A stretch of 45,976 nucleotides of DNA, from assembly GCA_005888095.1 (NCBI GenBank), contig VBKF01000150.1:1-45976 (forward strand), given 5' to 3'. Source of the stretch: Deltaproteobacteria bacterium (GTDB taxonomy: Bacteria > Desulfobacterota > Binatia > DP-6). The notes under the pieces are model-generated. The model was not told where the DNA came from. It saw nothing but the letters and a program-made list of their open reading frames with translations, and did not search any database. This document shows positions 18,943-26,979 of this stretch, in pieces (the stretch's first letter is position 1; each line of letters begins with the position of its first letter). The position numbers and the translations under genes are program-made.

Positions 18943-19956
18943 CTAGAGGATCCGCGGCAGCACCTCGTCCGTGAAGAGGACGAACGACTCGTGGCTGAGC
19001 GGCGCGCACAGGAGGTAGGTGAGGAACATCTCCTCGCGCAGGCGCGCGATCTCGTCGACCACCGCGTCGGGCGTCCCGTACACGATGACGCCGTCGAGGT
19101 AGCGCGCGACCGGGTCCACGGGCTGGGCGGACTCGCCGACCGCCACCCCGAAGCCGATCACGCCCGTCAGCGACTGGTGCTGCGGGCCGGTGTAGGAATC
19201 CACCAGCCAGCGCGCACCCCGGCGCGCGGTCTCCTCCGCCTCGCGTCGCGTGCGCGCGATCGCGAGCAGGCGTGCCATGGGAATCTCCCGGCCCTCGATC
19301 GACAGGCCGCGCGCCTCGAGCTGCTCCCGGTAGAGCTCCCGTTTGTTCGCGATCTCGCGGTGGGAGGAGTGCGGGTCCATCATGATCGTGAAGCCGGCCG
19401 CCGCGGCGCGACGGATCGCGTCCGGCGAGGAGGCCGCGAGCCACACGGGCGGGTGCGGCTTCTGCCGCGGCTTCGGCAGCACCTCGATCCCATCGAAACG
19501 GAAGTAGCGTCCCGCGTATGTCAGCCGGTCCTCCGTCCACGCGCGGAGGACGATGTCCACGGCCTCGTGGAACCGGGGCGCGCTCTCCTCCGGCGGCACG
19601 CCGAAGGCCACGAACTCCGTGCGGTCGAAGCCGCGCCCGGCTCCCCAGTTCACACGGCCGCCGGAGAGGACGTCGAGCAGCGCCACCTCCTCGGCGAGGC
19701 GAAGCGGATGGTAGAGGGCCGCCAGCGAGACGGCCGTGCCGATGCGCAGCCGCCGCGTGCGAGCGGCGACATGCGTGCCCATCAGGTGCACGGAAGGACA
19801 GACGCTGAAGGAATGGAAGTGGTGCTCGGCGAGCCACACCGCGTCGTATCCGGTGCGGTCCATGATCTCGATCCGCTGGAGCGCGCGCTCGTAGACCGTT
19901 TCGATGGCCACGCGCCGCTCGGGCCAGCTGAAGAACTGGAGGACGCCGACTTTCAT
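18943..19956 (-). CDS. LLM-class flavin-dependent oxidoreductase
   Basis: Luciferase-like monooxygenase fold (TIM barrel) of 337 aa, using F420 or FMN. Signature regions: MKVGVLQFFSWPERR, YDAVWLAEHHFHSFSVCPSV, RTRRLRIGTAVSLAALYHPLRLAEE, VNWGAGRGFDRTEF and PPVWLAASSPDAI. The EHHF motif and the shape are those of the alkanal-monooxygenase-like subgroup. It lies five bases upstream of boxC in the same direction, and 25 bases after the serine hydrolase gene. It could be a side oxidoreductase of the aromatic pathway or act on an entry compound; substrate and cofactor cannot be decided from sequence. Confidence 0.9.
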   Translation of the reverse strand: MKVGVLQFFSWPERRVAIETVYERALQRIEIMDRTGYDAVWLAEHHFHSFSVCPSVHLMGTHVAARTRRLRIGTAVSLAALYHPLRLAEEVALLDVLSGGRVNWGAGRGFDRTEFVAFGVPPEESAPRFHEAVDIVLRAWTEDRLTYAGRYFRFDGIEVLPKPRQKPHPPVWLAASSPDAIRRAAAAGFTIMMDPHSSHREIANKRELYREQLEARGLSIEGREIPMARLLAIARTRREAEETARRGARWLVDSYTGPQHQSLTGVIGFGVAVGESAQPVDPVARYLDGVIVYGTPDAVVDEIARLREEMFLTYLLCAPLSHESFVLFTDEVLPRIL

Positions 19957-19981
19957 CGTGTCCCGACGGGTGGCGCCTCCC

Positions 19982-21148
19982 TCAGTGGACGAGTGCAGCG
20001 ATCACGGCATCCGAGAGCCGCGACACGCGCTCGAGGTGGAAGCTGTCCTCCATGATGCCGGTCGAGAGGAAACAGAACCCGAGGTCGCGAGCCGGGTCGA
20101 TCCAGAAGGCGGTCGATCCCGCGCCGATCCCGCCGAACGTCCTGGGGCTCGAGAGGTTGCCGAAGGGCCCGGGGATGATGCCCTCGCCGCGGACGAAGAA
20201 GCCGAGACCGATCGAGGCTGGGAACGGCACCCAGCCGCGCATCTGCACGGCGTAGTCGAGGAGCGCGTTCGGCTTGTCGCCGGTCCAGTTCCGGGTGGCG
20301 AACTCGAGCATCGCGGGCGACAGGATGCGGGCGCCGTCCAGCTCCCCTCCACGCCCGAGCATCTCGACGAACCTGGCAAGGTCGCTGAGGGTGGTGAGAA
20401 AGCCACCTGCCGGAATCTCTGCACCAGGAATCGAGAGGAGCGCCCCGATGCCTTCGATCTCGAAGGGGGCAAAGAGTCCCGGCTCGGTGAAGCGCGCGAC
20501 CACCGGACAAAGGCGCCGGACGAGGTCGGCTCGAGGTCCCAGGCTCGTCTCGTTCATCCCGAGCGGCCGGAAGAGGTCCTCCTCGAGGATCTGCCCGAAG
20601 GAGCGCGTGGCGCCCTCCGCCCGTCGCACCATCTCGGCCATGACCGCGTGCGCGACGGCGATCGAATAGTTCACGCGCTCGCCGGGGAGCGACTCCGGCG
20701 TCGTGGTGCACGCCCACGCGACGAGCCGCTCGATGCTCACCAGGTCCTCGGGCGGGAGGGCCGGCACGCGGGACGCGATACCGCTCGTGTGCGTGAGGAG
20801 ATGAAAGAGCGTCATCCGCTCCTTGCCGCGGTTCCCGAACTCCGGGATGAGCTCCGAGACGGGCATCATGAGCCGCAGGTCGCCTCGCTCGATGCGATTC
20901 AGCACGATCGTGTTCGTGAACTGCTTGCCGACCGACATCGTCGCGAACACCGCGTCCGACTCGAGTCGCCTGGCGCTCGTCCGCTCGGCAAAGCCGCGGG
21001 TGGCGGACAAGGCGACGTTGCCGCCGCGCGTCACGCGGATTGCCGCACCGTCGTAACGCTTGGCGTCGATGTCGGCGTCGATCAGGTGCTCGACGCGGGC
21101 CAGGCGCTCGAGGTCGAAGCCGAGATCCTTGGGGTCTGCCTGCGTCAT
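19982..21148 (-). CDS. Serine hydrolase of the beta-lactamase/esterase family
   Basis: 388 residues, no signal peptide. Class-C beta-lactamase/EstB fold: catalytic SxxK is S72-V-G-K75 in FATMSVGKQFTN, the Tyr motif is Y161 in VNYSIAVAHAV, and HLLTHTSGI and FRPLGMNETSL are standard for this family. Near the C-terminus FGGIGAGSTAFWIDP takes the place of the third motif. The ATG at 21148 has a GGAG-type ribosome site (GAGGAG) and starts the domain correctly. It is the first gene of the box run, so an esterase releasing an aromatic acid from an ester would fit. That is inference, and a lactamase is unlikely without export. Confidence 0.9.
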   Translation of the reverse strand: MTQADPKDLGFDLERLARVEHLIDADIDAKRYDGAAIRVTRGGNVALSATRGFAERTSARRLESDAVFATMSVGKQFTNTIVLNRIERGDLRLMMPVSELIPEFGNRGKERMTLFHLLTHTSGIASRVPALPPEDLVSIERLVAWACTTTPESLPGERVNYSIAVAHAVMAEMVRRAEGATRSFGQILEEDLFRPLGMNETSLGPRADLVRRLCPVVARFTEPGLFAPFEIEGIGALLSIPGAEIPAGGFLTTLSDLARFVEMLGRGGELDGARILSPAMLEFATRNWTGDKPNALLDYAVQMRGWVPFPASIGLGFFVRGEGIIPGPFGNLSSPRTFGGIGAGSTAFWIDPARDLGFCFLSTGIMEDSFHLERVSRLSDAVIAALVH

Positions 21149-21345
21149 GGTCTGCTCCTCTGACAGCTCCCTAGCAGCGAGAGCCGTCGGCCGAAACCCC
21201 GGCCGGAGCGCCGGGATCGGGGAAAACCCCCAGGGGGCTGCGCGGAATCCCCCAACTCTGGCCCTCGCAGCGCGAAATGCCTGGTTGGACGTCGGCAAGC
21301 GGACCGGCACCGATGTTGCTCTCTCTCCCACCAGCGGAAAAGTCG

Positions 21346-21588
21346 ATGAGACTGAGACTGCTCGACCCCTTTGCCGTCTTCGTCGTTACGGGACTCTCGA
21401 TCGGGGTCGTCGCGGGGGTCGTCGTGGGCTGGGGGACCGTCTGCCTGCTCGGCTCATTCCGCCACTCGCATTTGAGCTGGCTGCGCTGGCCAAGGGCAGC
21501 ACCCTCGTCAGGACCCACACGATCGGGGAAACGGCTTGTCCGCTGCATCCGCTGCAAGCGAAGCGTCTGCATCTGCGACGACGACTAG
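21346..21588 (+). CDS. Small membrane protein with C-terminal cysteine cluster
   Basis: An 80-residue product: one hydrophobic helix (DPFAVFVVTGLSIGVVAGVV), a basic loop, and a tail RCIRCKRSVCICDDD with four cysteines in a CxxC...CxC arrangement able to bind zinc or an iron-sulfur cluster. The ATG at 21346 precedes the hydrophobic segment; the frame is open to 21277. The reverse strand here has no better candidate. No family recognised; gene reality is uncertain because the region is short and GC-rich. Confidence 0.4.
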   Translation: MRLRLLDPFAVFVVTGLSIGVVAGVVVGWGTVCLLGSFRHSHLSWLRWPRAAPSSGPTRSGKRLVRCIRCKRSVCICDDD

Positions 21589-21710
21589 GCCTCGACGAGC
21601 CTCACCATCCCCTCGACGCGCGGCGGCAGCCGCGGGCCATTCGCCGCCCTCAACGACCGTGCCGCAGCCAGTATTCACGGAACGCGCGCAGGCAGGGCAG
21701 CGACTCCGAG

Positions 21711-21784
21711 CGCGCCCGCCCCGACTCGAACGGGGGACCTGCAGGTTCGAAGCCTGACGCTCTATCCAGCTGAGCTACGGGCGC
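21711..21784 (-). tRNA. tRNA-Arg, anticodon TCG
   Basis: Folds as a full cloverleaf on the minus strand. Acceptor GCGCCCG pairs with CGGGCGC, then D-stem GCTC/GAGC, anticodon loop CTTCGAA (anticodon TCG), and T-arm CCCCG-TTCGAGT-CGGGG, with G as discriminator. CCA is not encoded. The outermost anticodon-stem pair (27-43) is a T-C mismatch; all other stems are perfect. A GATAAG hexamer at 21804-21809 with GTCGAG (minus strand CTCGAC) 16 bases upstream is a weak promoter candidate. Confidence 0.95.
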
Positions 21785-21880
21785 GTGCCGCGAGCGACGC
21801 GTACTTATCGCGACGGCTGGCGCGAGTCGAGAGGCCCCGGTGTGCAATGAAGGCGCTCACGCGCTGCGCCGACACACGTG

Positions 21881-22609
21881 CTACCTCGGGCGGATCGTCG
21901 ACGCGAGCAGCGCGAAGCTCTCGCCCTTGGTCTTCCCCTTCACGACGCCGACGCCCGCCGCGTACCTCTTCGTCTCCGGCGGCGAATCGGGCAGACGCGA
22001 AGTCTCGCGCACCTGGATCGCGTTGTCGAAGCGCCCTGCCGGAAGACGGACCTCCACCCCGATCTTCTTCACCGTCACCGTCTCATCCACGATGGGGAAC
22101 AGGTCCTCCGGCTTGAAGCTGTCGCCCACCTTGGGGTTGGCGGGCATGAACACGGCCGGCATCTGCGCGTTCCCGGCGTCCGGAGGATCGCTCGGCATCG
22201 TCGGCCCGCCGACGAGCCAGCTGCCTTCGTGGCTCGTCACCATGCCGTTGTCGTACTTGTCGACCAGCTCACCGAAGTAGAAGACCGTCCCGTCATCGGC
22301 CTGTGCGAAGAAGTTCTGCGAGATCTCCCCCACGTCGCCGCCCTCGAACTCGGTCTCCTGGAGGATGCGGGCCGGCACATCAGCGGCGCCGACGTGGAAC
22401 GTCCGCGTGCCGTCGAGGTAGAGGTCCACGATGACGCTCGCCGTCGCGCCCTTCTGGCCCCGGAAGACTTTCACGCCGCCCGGTTGGAATGGGTGGTAAG
22501 GGTTCGTGATGCTGAGCGGGTTCGCGAACGTGGGCGCCGCCGCGAGGGCGAGGCGCCCCTCGAGAACCATGACCAGTACACCGAGCATGACGCGCATAGG
22601 TTGGTTCAT
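21881..22609 (-). CDS. Secreted hypothetical protein
   Basis: A 242-residue exported protein: signal peptide from MNQPMRVMLGVLVMVLEGRL to about AAA, then a beta-rich domain. Notable parts are TNPYHPFQPGGVKVFRGQKG, DLYLDGTRTF, ETEFEGGDVGEISQNFFAQA, DGTVFYFGELVDKYDNG and a C-terminal ETKRYAAGVGVVKGK. The middle DGTVFYFGE..D.Y..G resembles a family of secreted proteins of unknown function seen in several environmental bacteria. The ATG at 22609 follows GGAGGAGG at a slightly long spacing; an internal ATG (MRVMLG) is possible. Divergent from the methyltransferase gene at 22791. Function unknown. Confidence 0.75.
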   Translation of the reverse strand: MNQPMRVMLGVLVMVLEGRLALAAAPTFANPLSITNPYHPFQPGGVKVFRGQKGATASVIVDLYLDGTRTFHVGAADVPARILQETEFEGGDVGEISQNFFAQADDGTVFYFGELVDKYDNGMVTSHEGSWLVGGPTMPSDPPDAGNAQMPAVFMPANPKVGDSFKPEDLFPIVDETVTVKKIGVEVRLPAGRFDNAIQVRETSRLPDSPPETKRYAAGVGVVKGKTKGESFALLASTIRPR

Positions 22610-22790
22610 TCGGACCGACCTCCTCCGCGGGGTGGCTACAATTGCAGGCGACCCGGGCGCAATCCCGCGAGCGAGTGCCGGGCAGCCCGCGAACCGAGGG
22701 TGTTGGTCCTTTCCGAGCGGGGCGGGGCCAGAGTACAAGGCCGATTGCCACACTCACTCGGAACCCCGACGTCCGAGCGACGACGACCGC

Positions 22791-23510
22791 ATGACGGTCC
22801 TTGATCCCGAGTTCCCGAACGCCGCGACCGCGTCCTTCATGTTCCGCGGGCAGGGCGTGCATGCGCTCTTCCTGGCCATCCTGCTGCCGGTCGCGTGGGG
22901 CCTGGCGGAGCCGGCGCTCGGAGACGGCCGCTGGCTCGGCCTGTCGGACACCGTCTGGTTCGTCCTCGCCGTGGGCGAAGCCGTGCTCCATCAGCTCTAC
23001 GTCTGGATCGCCTGGCGCGCCCAGCTCGGCCGGAAGCTGTTCACCCGCCTGTTCGGCCGCGGCGACTTCGCGGTCTACAGCGCCATCTTTTACGTCCTGC
23101 TGCTCCTCCGCCCGGTCGTGATCGCCGCCGTCTCCGTCGCGGATGCGGGAACCGTGCTGTTGCCGAGCTGGCTTGCGCTCGCCCTCGGCATCGTGCTCCT
23201 GGTGCCGTCGCTGTACACCGCCTGGTCCGTGCAGCGATACTTCGGATTCGCCCGCGCCGCCGGCGCCGACCACTTCCGGCGGCGCTACCGCGAGATGCCG
23301 CTGGTGACGCGAGGCGCCTTCGCGTGGACGCCGAACGCCATGTACACGTTCGGGTTCCTCGGGCTGTGGGCCGTCGCGCTGTTCGGCCGGTCGCATGCGG
23401 GCCTGGTGGCCGCGCTGTTCCAGCACGCCTACATCTGGGTCCACTACGCGTGCACCGAGCAGCCGGACATGGAGCTGCTCTACGGGAACCCGGGCACGTC
23501 ACGCGGCTGA
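22791..23510 (+). CDS. Membrane methyltransferase, phospholipid/isoprenylcysteine (PEMT/ICMT) type
   Basis: A 239-residue protein with about five hydrophobic segments (FLAILLPVAWGLAEPAL, SDTVWFVLAVGEAVLHQLY, AVYSAIFYVLLLLRPVVIAA, WLALALGIVLLVPSLYTAWS, MYTFGFLGLWAVALFG). The C-terminal ACTEQPDMELLYGNPG matches the SAM-binding C-end of the PEMT/ICMT superfamily, which methylates phosphatidylethanolamine, isoprenoid or sterol side chains at the membrane. Exact acceptor unknown. The ATG at 22791 opens the conserved part; the frame is open to 22506 but overlaps the divergent gene. Convergent with the histidine kinase gene. Confidence 0.75.
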   Translation: MTVLDPEFPNAATASFMFRGQGVHALFLAILLPVAWGLAEPALGDGRWLGLSDTVWFVLAVGEAVLHQLYVWIAWRAQLGRKLFTRLFGRGDFAVYSAIFYVLLLLRPVVIAAVSVADAGTVLLPSWLALALGIVLLVPSLYTAWSVQRYFGFARAAGADHFRRRYREMPLVTRGAFAWTPNAMYTFGFLGLWAVALFGRSHAGLVAALFQHAYIWVHYACTEQPDMELLYGNPGTSRG

Positions 23511-23548
23511 CCGCAGCGATGGCGCAGGCGGCTCCTCCGCACGCGCCG

Positions 23549-23578
23549 ACCGGGACGCGCGTCGCCGCACGTCCCGGT
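23549..23578. terminator. Bidirectional terminator-like hairpin between convergent genes
   Basis: ACCGGGACG (23549-23557) pairs exactly with CGTCCCGGT (23570-23578) around a 12-base loop, between the stops at 23510 and 23583. No T run is visible, so termination strength is uncertain. Confidence 0.45.
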
Positions 23579-23582
23579 AGCG

Positions 23583-24806
23583 CTACGCGCGGACGGCGCG
23601 CGCGCCGGGGATCGGCAGCCGCACGCAGAGGTGCGCGCCGCTGCCGGAGGTGATGCTTGCGCTGCCCCCGAGCGCCCGCACCCGCTCGCGAATGCCGATC
23701 AAGCCCGTCCCCAGCTCACCGTTCTTGCGCTTGGGCGCCAGGCCGACGCCGTCGTCCTCCACCTCGAGGCGGAGCTCGCCGTCCATCGCCGTGAGCGCCA
23801 CCCGCACGTGACGGGCACCCGCGTGCCGGACGACGTTGGTGAGCGCCTCCTGCGTGATCCGGTAGACCGCGGTCTCGATGTCCGCGGGCAGCCGCTCCGG
23901 CACACCATCGGCGGTGAAGGTCGCCACGATCCCGTGGCGCTCGGTGAACTCCTTCACCTGCGAATCGAGCGACGGGAGGAGCCCGTAGTCGTCGAGCGCG
24001 GAAGGCCGCAGGCCCTGCGACAGCTCGCGCATCTCGGCGATCGTCTTGGCGACGAGCCGGCGGGCGTCGGCCGCGCGGCTCCGCAGCATCCCCAGGTCCT
24101 CGGGACGCTGGCGGTCGAAGAGCCAGAGGTACGAGAGGATGGCCGTCAGCGAGGAGCCGAGCTCCTCGTGCAGCTCGCGCGACACCCGGCGCCGCTCCTC
24201 CTCGTGCACCGTCATGAGGCGCGTCGAGAGGGCCGCGAGCTCGTCCTGCCGCTGCGCCAGGCTCGTCCGGAAGCGCTCGATCACTCGCGCGCTCGCCGCG
24301 GCCGTCACCACGCCGGCGACGAGCGATCCGATGGCGAGCCCGAAGGGCGCCCCCGGCAAGCCGCGCGAGGACAGGATCGCGCTGACCAGCGCGAAGCCCA
24401 CGCACATCATCGCCCCGACGAGGACCGTGCGTCGCGTACGCCACGAGTAGAGCGCCGCGCTCCCCATGAGGAGGCAGGTCAGCAGGTTGGCCACGATCGC
24501 AGGATAGGTTGGCGTGGCGTACGGCTTGACGTACAGGTAGACGAGCAGGTCGGACGTGAGCCCGAGAACGAAGAGCAGGCTCAGCCGCTCGGCGTAGCGC
24601 GTGCCGAGCGAGGTGTAGGTGGCGAGCAGCACGGCGGCCCCGAGGGCGACCGCGAGGCCATAGAACGGCAAGACCTTGAGCAGCGCCCGCGGCTCCAGGT
24701 AGTGCACCAGGAGCGGCACGAACAACAGAGTAGAGAGCGCCAGCAGGGCGGCGAGCCGGAGCTGCGGCCGCGGCGTGAGATCGGCGCCGTGGCGTTCGTC
24801 CGCCAT
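23583..24806 (-). CDS. NarL-family membrane sensor histidine kinase
   Basis: 407 residues. About six membrane helices fill residues 17-172 (for example AALLALSTLLFVPLLVHYL, FYGLAVALGAAVLLATY, AMMCVGFALVSAILS) with only short loops, so the stimulus is sensed in the membrane. The HisKA_3 motif follows with H213 in RVSRELHEELGSSLTAI, then the HATPase domain (ETAVYRITQEALTNVVRHAG, VEDDGVGL, GTGLIGIRERVRALGG), a complete set of the NarX/LiaS type. It is divergent from the receiver at 24928 with 121 bases between. NarL-type kinases usually pair with a receiver plus HTH, which is absent here, so the DNA-binding partner must be elsewhere. Confidence 0.92.
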   Translation of the reverse strand: MADERHGADLTPRPQLRLAALLALSTLLFVPLLVHYLEPRALLKVLPFYGLAVALGAAVLLATYTSLGTRYAERLSLLFVLGLTSDLLVYLYVKPYATPTYPAIVANLLTCLLMGSAALYSWRTRRTVLVGAMMCVGFALVSAILSSRGLPGAPFGLAIGSLVAGVVTAAASARVIERFRTSLAQRQDELAALSTRLMTVHEEERRRVSRELHEELGSSLTAILSYLWLFDRQRPEDLGMLRSRAADARRLVAKTIAEMRELSQGLRPSALDDYGLLPSLDSQVKEFTERHGIVATFTADGVPERLPADIETAVYRITQEALTNVVRHAGARHVRVALTAMDGELRLEVEDDGVGLAPKRKNGELGTGLIGIRERVRALGGSASITSGSGAHLCVRLPIPGARAVRA

Positions 24807-24927
24807 GTGGGCCGCCTTTATGGCCCTCCGGGCACGGACGCAAGTACCGTCCTATTCCCCAAAAGCCGTGATGCCGTTGCCCCCAGGCACCGTTGGTGCT
24901 ATCCGGAAGCGGCGGTTGGGTAGGAGA

Positions 24928-25308
24928 ATGGGGCCGTCGCCCGCGCTCGCACGTCGGGTCCTCATCGTCGAAGACAACCCGGATAACCGGTTGGCGCTCC
25001 GGACCCTCCTCGAGCTCTGGGGCTACGTCGTGGAGGAGGCGCAGGACGGTGCGGGGGCGATTCAGGTGTTCCTGGAACGTCGCCCCGAGATCGCCCTCGT
25101 CGACATCGGGCTCCCGGGCCTCAACGGCTACGAGGTGGCGAAGCAAATGCGGTCGACGCCGGGCGGCAAACCGTTCCTGGTCGCCCTGACGGGCTACGGG
25201 CGGACCGACGACCGCCGCAAGGCCCTCGACGCCGGCTTCGACGCGCACCTGGTCAAGCCGGTCGACCCCGACGAGCTCGAGCGCCTGCTCGCCGCCGCCC
25301 CTGCGTGA
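24928..25308 (+). CDS. Single-domain response regulator
   Basis: A 126-residue receiver without output domain. ED at 15-16 in VLIVEDNPDNRLALRTLLEL, phosphoacceptor D59 in IALVDIGLPGLNGYEVAKQM, T88 in VALTGYG and K110 in HLVKPVDPDELE. The sequence is of the type often fused behind hybrid kinases. The ATG at 24928 has a GGAG ribosome site and was chosen over the frame opening at 24775. Divergent from the NarL-type kinase and followed after 16 bases by the radical SAM gene, with which it is probably co-transcribed. Confidence 0.88.
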   Translation: MGPSPALARRVLIVEDNPDNRLALRTLLELWGYVVEEAQDGAGAIQVFLERRPEIALVDIGLPGLNGYEVAKQMRSTPGGKPFLVALTGYGRTDDRRKALDAGFDAHLVKPVDPDELERLLAAAPA

Positions 25309-25324
25309 TCGCGATACGGGGTTC

Positions 25325-26194
25325 GTGAGCCTGGTCCTGACCGAAGCGCGGGTGTCGCGCGTGCTCACGCGGACCTCGGGCTTCCTGCGGACCGTCAGCT
25401 CGCACTCGCTCCAGCCCTACCGCGGCTGCACGTTCGGCGGGACGCTCTGCGGCGTCGGCTGCTACGTGCAGCACAACCGCTGGGTCACCCGCGGCGCGCC
25501 GTGGGGCGGCTTCCTCGAGGTCCGGACGAACGCCGCGGACGCCTATCGCGAGCAGTACGACGCCGAGCGAGCCTGGGCCCGGCGTTCGCGGGATGGCTTC
25601 ACGATCTTCCTCTCGAGCTCCACCGAACCCTTTCTCCCGCAGGAGGACCGCTTCGGCGTCACGCGGCGAGTCCTCGAGGCGATGTGCGAGCGGGCGCCCG
25701 ACGGGCTCATCATCCAGACTCACACGGACCGCGTGACGCGCTACCTCGATCTCTACCCACCGCTTGCCGCCGCGACCAGTCTCCGCTTCCACATCTCCAT
25801 CGAGAGCGACCGTGACCGCCTGCCCGGCCTGCCGCCGCCTGCGAGCTCCGTCGCGCACCGGCTGGAGGCCGCGGCAGCGCTGCGCGCCGCCGGCCTCCGC
25901 GTGGTGATCACCGTGTCCCCGCTCCTGCCGATCGCCGAGCCCCGCCGCTTCTTCGAGCGCCTGGCCGAGGTCGCCGATGCCGTCGTCGTCGACCACTTCA
26001 TCGAAGGCGACGGCACGCCCGGCGGCGCGCGGACGCTTGCCACGCCGCTGCCGGAGGCCATGGCGCGGGTGGAGCCGGCATCGGTGCGGCTCGACTACCG
26101 GGATCGGATGGTTGCCGTCGCGGAGGAGGTGATGCCGGGGCGGGTCAGCGTGTCCGTCGACGGCTTTGCCGGGCGTTTCCGTCCGGCGCGCTGA
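25325..26194 (+). CDS. SplB-like radical SAM protein with CX6CX3C motif
   Basis: 289-residue radical SAM protein related to the spore photoproduct lyase group. The cluster motif is atypical: C35, C42 and C46 in GCTFGGTLCGVGCYVQ, spaced CX6CX3C instead of CX3CX2C. Downstream, GFTIFLSSSTEPFLPQE, LIIQTHTDRVTRYLDL, RFHISIESDRDRLPGLPPPA and VVITVSPLLPI follow the SplB-like barrel. The SAM-contact (E in IESD) region is retained. The organism shows no sporulation genes here, so DNA repair is not assumed; radical SAM members of this group occur in non-spore-formers with unknown substrates. The start is GTG at 25325, right after the receiver gene. Confidence 0.8.
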   Translation: MSLVLTEARVSRVLTRTSGFLRTVSSHSLQPYRGCTFGGTLCGVGCYVQHNRWVTRGAPWGGFLEVRTNAADAYREQYDAERAWARRSRDGFTIFLSSSTEPFLPQEDRFGVTRRVLEAMCERAPDGLIIQTHTDRVTRYLDLYPPLAAATSLRFHISIESDRDRLPGLPPPASSVAHRLEAAAALRAAGLRVVITVSPLLPIAEPRRFFERLAEVADAVVVDHFIEGDGTPGGARTLATPLPEAMARVEPASVRLDYRDRMVAVAEEVMPGRVSVSVDGFAGRFRPAR

Positions 26195-26214
26195 CGCCGA
26201 CTCGGCGGGTGGTC

Positions 26215-26243
26215 TTGGCAGGGTCCGGCTGTGCAAGTATAGT
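26215..26243 (+). promoter_or_regulatory. Strong sigma-70-like promoter of the PIN locus
   Basis: TTGGCA (26215-26220) and TATAGT (26238-26243) are separated by 17 bases. The expected transcription start lies 4-5 bases before the ATG at 26254, so the mRNA would be nearly leaderless. The stretch 26237-26254 has an unusually AT-rich, iterated AGTA pattern for this genome, possibly an operator for the first gene product. Confidence 0.7.
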
Positions 26244-26253
26244 AGAGTAAAGT

Positions 26254-26979
26254 ATGAGGAAAACCAAGGACGAGTGGTCCCACATCCGACAGCGATATCT
26301 CCAGGGTCTCGAATCCACGGGTCTCCGGCTGACGCTTCGCGACCGGACATGGGCGTGCACCGAGAGCGGGCATTGGGTCGCGCTTCCGGGAGGGACCGCC
26401 ACGAAAGATCCCGACCACTGGTGGCTCTGCTACGACCGCGAGGCGTTCCAGCGGCGTAACGCGCTGGGAGCGATCCTCCTCTGCATGAGCCCCGACGGCT
26501 CTTGGCTCGACTTCGGCCTTGCGGCCGCCGTCCTGCGAGAGATCGAATCCCGCCTGCCCGTGGGCCGCGCTCGCCCGCAGCTCAACCTCAACGTGTTCCG
26601 GCGCGGGAGCCGCTTCGAGCTGCAGCTGACGGGTGGCCATGCCCCGCTCGACATCACGAGCCGACGCGGCGATCTGTCGTGGCTCGCCGGTCGGGAGCAC
26701 GCCGGGATGGTGGCCGAGCGTCCTGCCCCGGTCTCCGAGCCCGCACCGGCCAACCCGGAGTCTCGCTTCTTCGCAAAGGTCACGAAGGGGACGCTGAGAC
26801 CGCTCGATCCGGTCGATCTCGCGGCGGACGGCGTCTACGTGGTGCACGCCCGGAAGGTGGGTGCGGCGCCGGCGAGCGCATCGCTCCGTCGCATCCTCGC
26901 ACGCGGGGGGCCCGCCGACCTGCCGCCCGACTTCGCCGAGCAGCACGACCACTACGCCCACGGAGCGCCCAAGCGGTGA
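26254..26979 (+). CDS. Hypothetical partner of a PIN-domain protein (candidate antitoxin)
   Basis: 241 residues, unfamiliar. Visible features are a basic N-terminus (MRKTKDEWSHIRQRYLQGLE), a Trp/Cys-rich segment (TWACTESGHWVALPGG, PDHWWLCYDREAFQRR), a beta-rich centre with RPQLNLNVFRRG and FELQLTGGHAPLDITSRRG, and a proline-rich hinge before the C-terminal LRPLDPVDLAADGVYVVHAR. No ribbon-helix-helix, AbrB or Phd signature could be seen. The gene has its own strong promoter and its TGA overlaps the GTG of a PIN-domain gene, the layout of a toxin-antitoxin pair, though it is much longer than usual antitoxins. Function inferred from position only. Confidence 0.7.
   Translation: MRKTKDEWSHIRQRYLQGLESTGLRLTLRDRTWACTESGHWVALPGGTATKDPDHWWLCYDREAFQRRNALGAILLCMSPDGSWLDFGLAAAVLREIESRLPVGRARPQLNLNVFRRGSRFELQLTGGHAPLDITSRRGDLSWLAGREHAGMVAERPAPVSEPAPANPESRFFAKVTKGTLRPLDPVDLAADGVYVVHARKVGAAPASASLRRILARGGPADLPPDFAEQHDHYAHGAPKR

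Noticed and set aside
21711-21784. tRNA-Arg as a pseudogene due to the 27-43 T-C mismatch
   Set aside because: Only one outer pair is lost and all other stems, loops and identity bases are intact.
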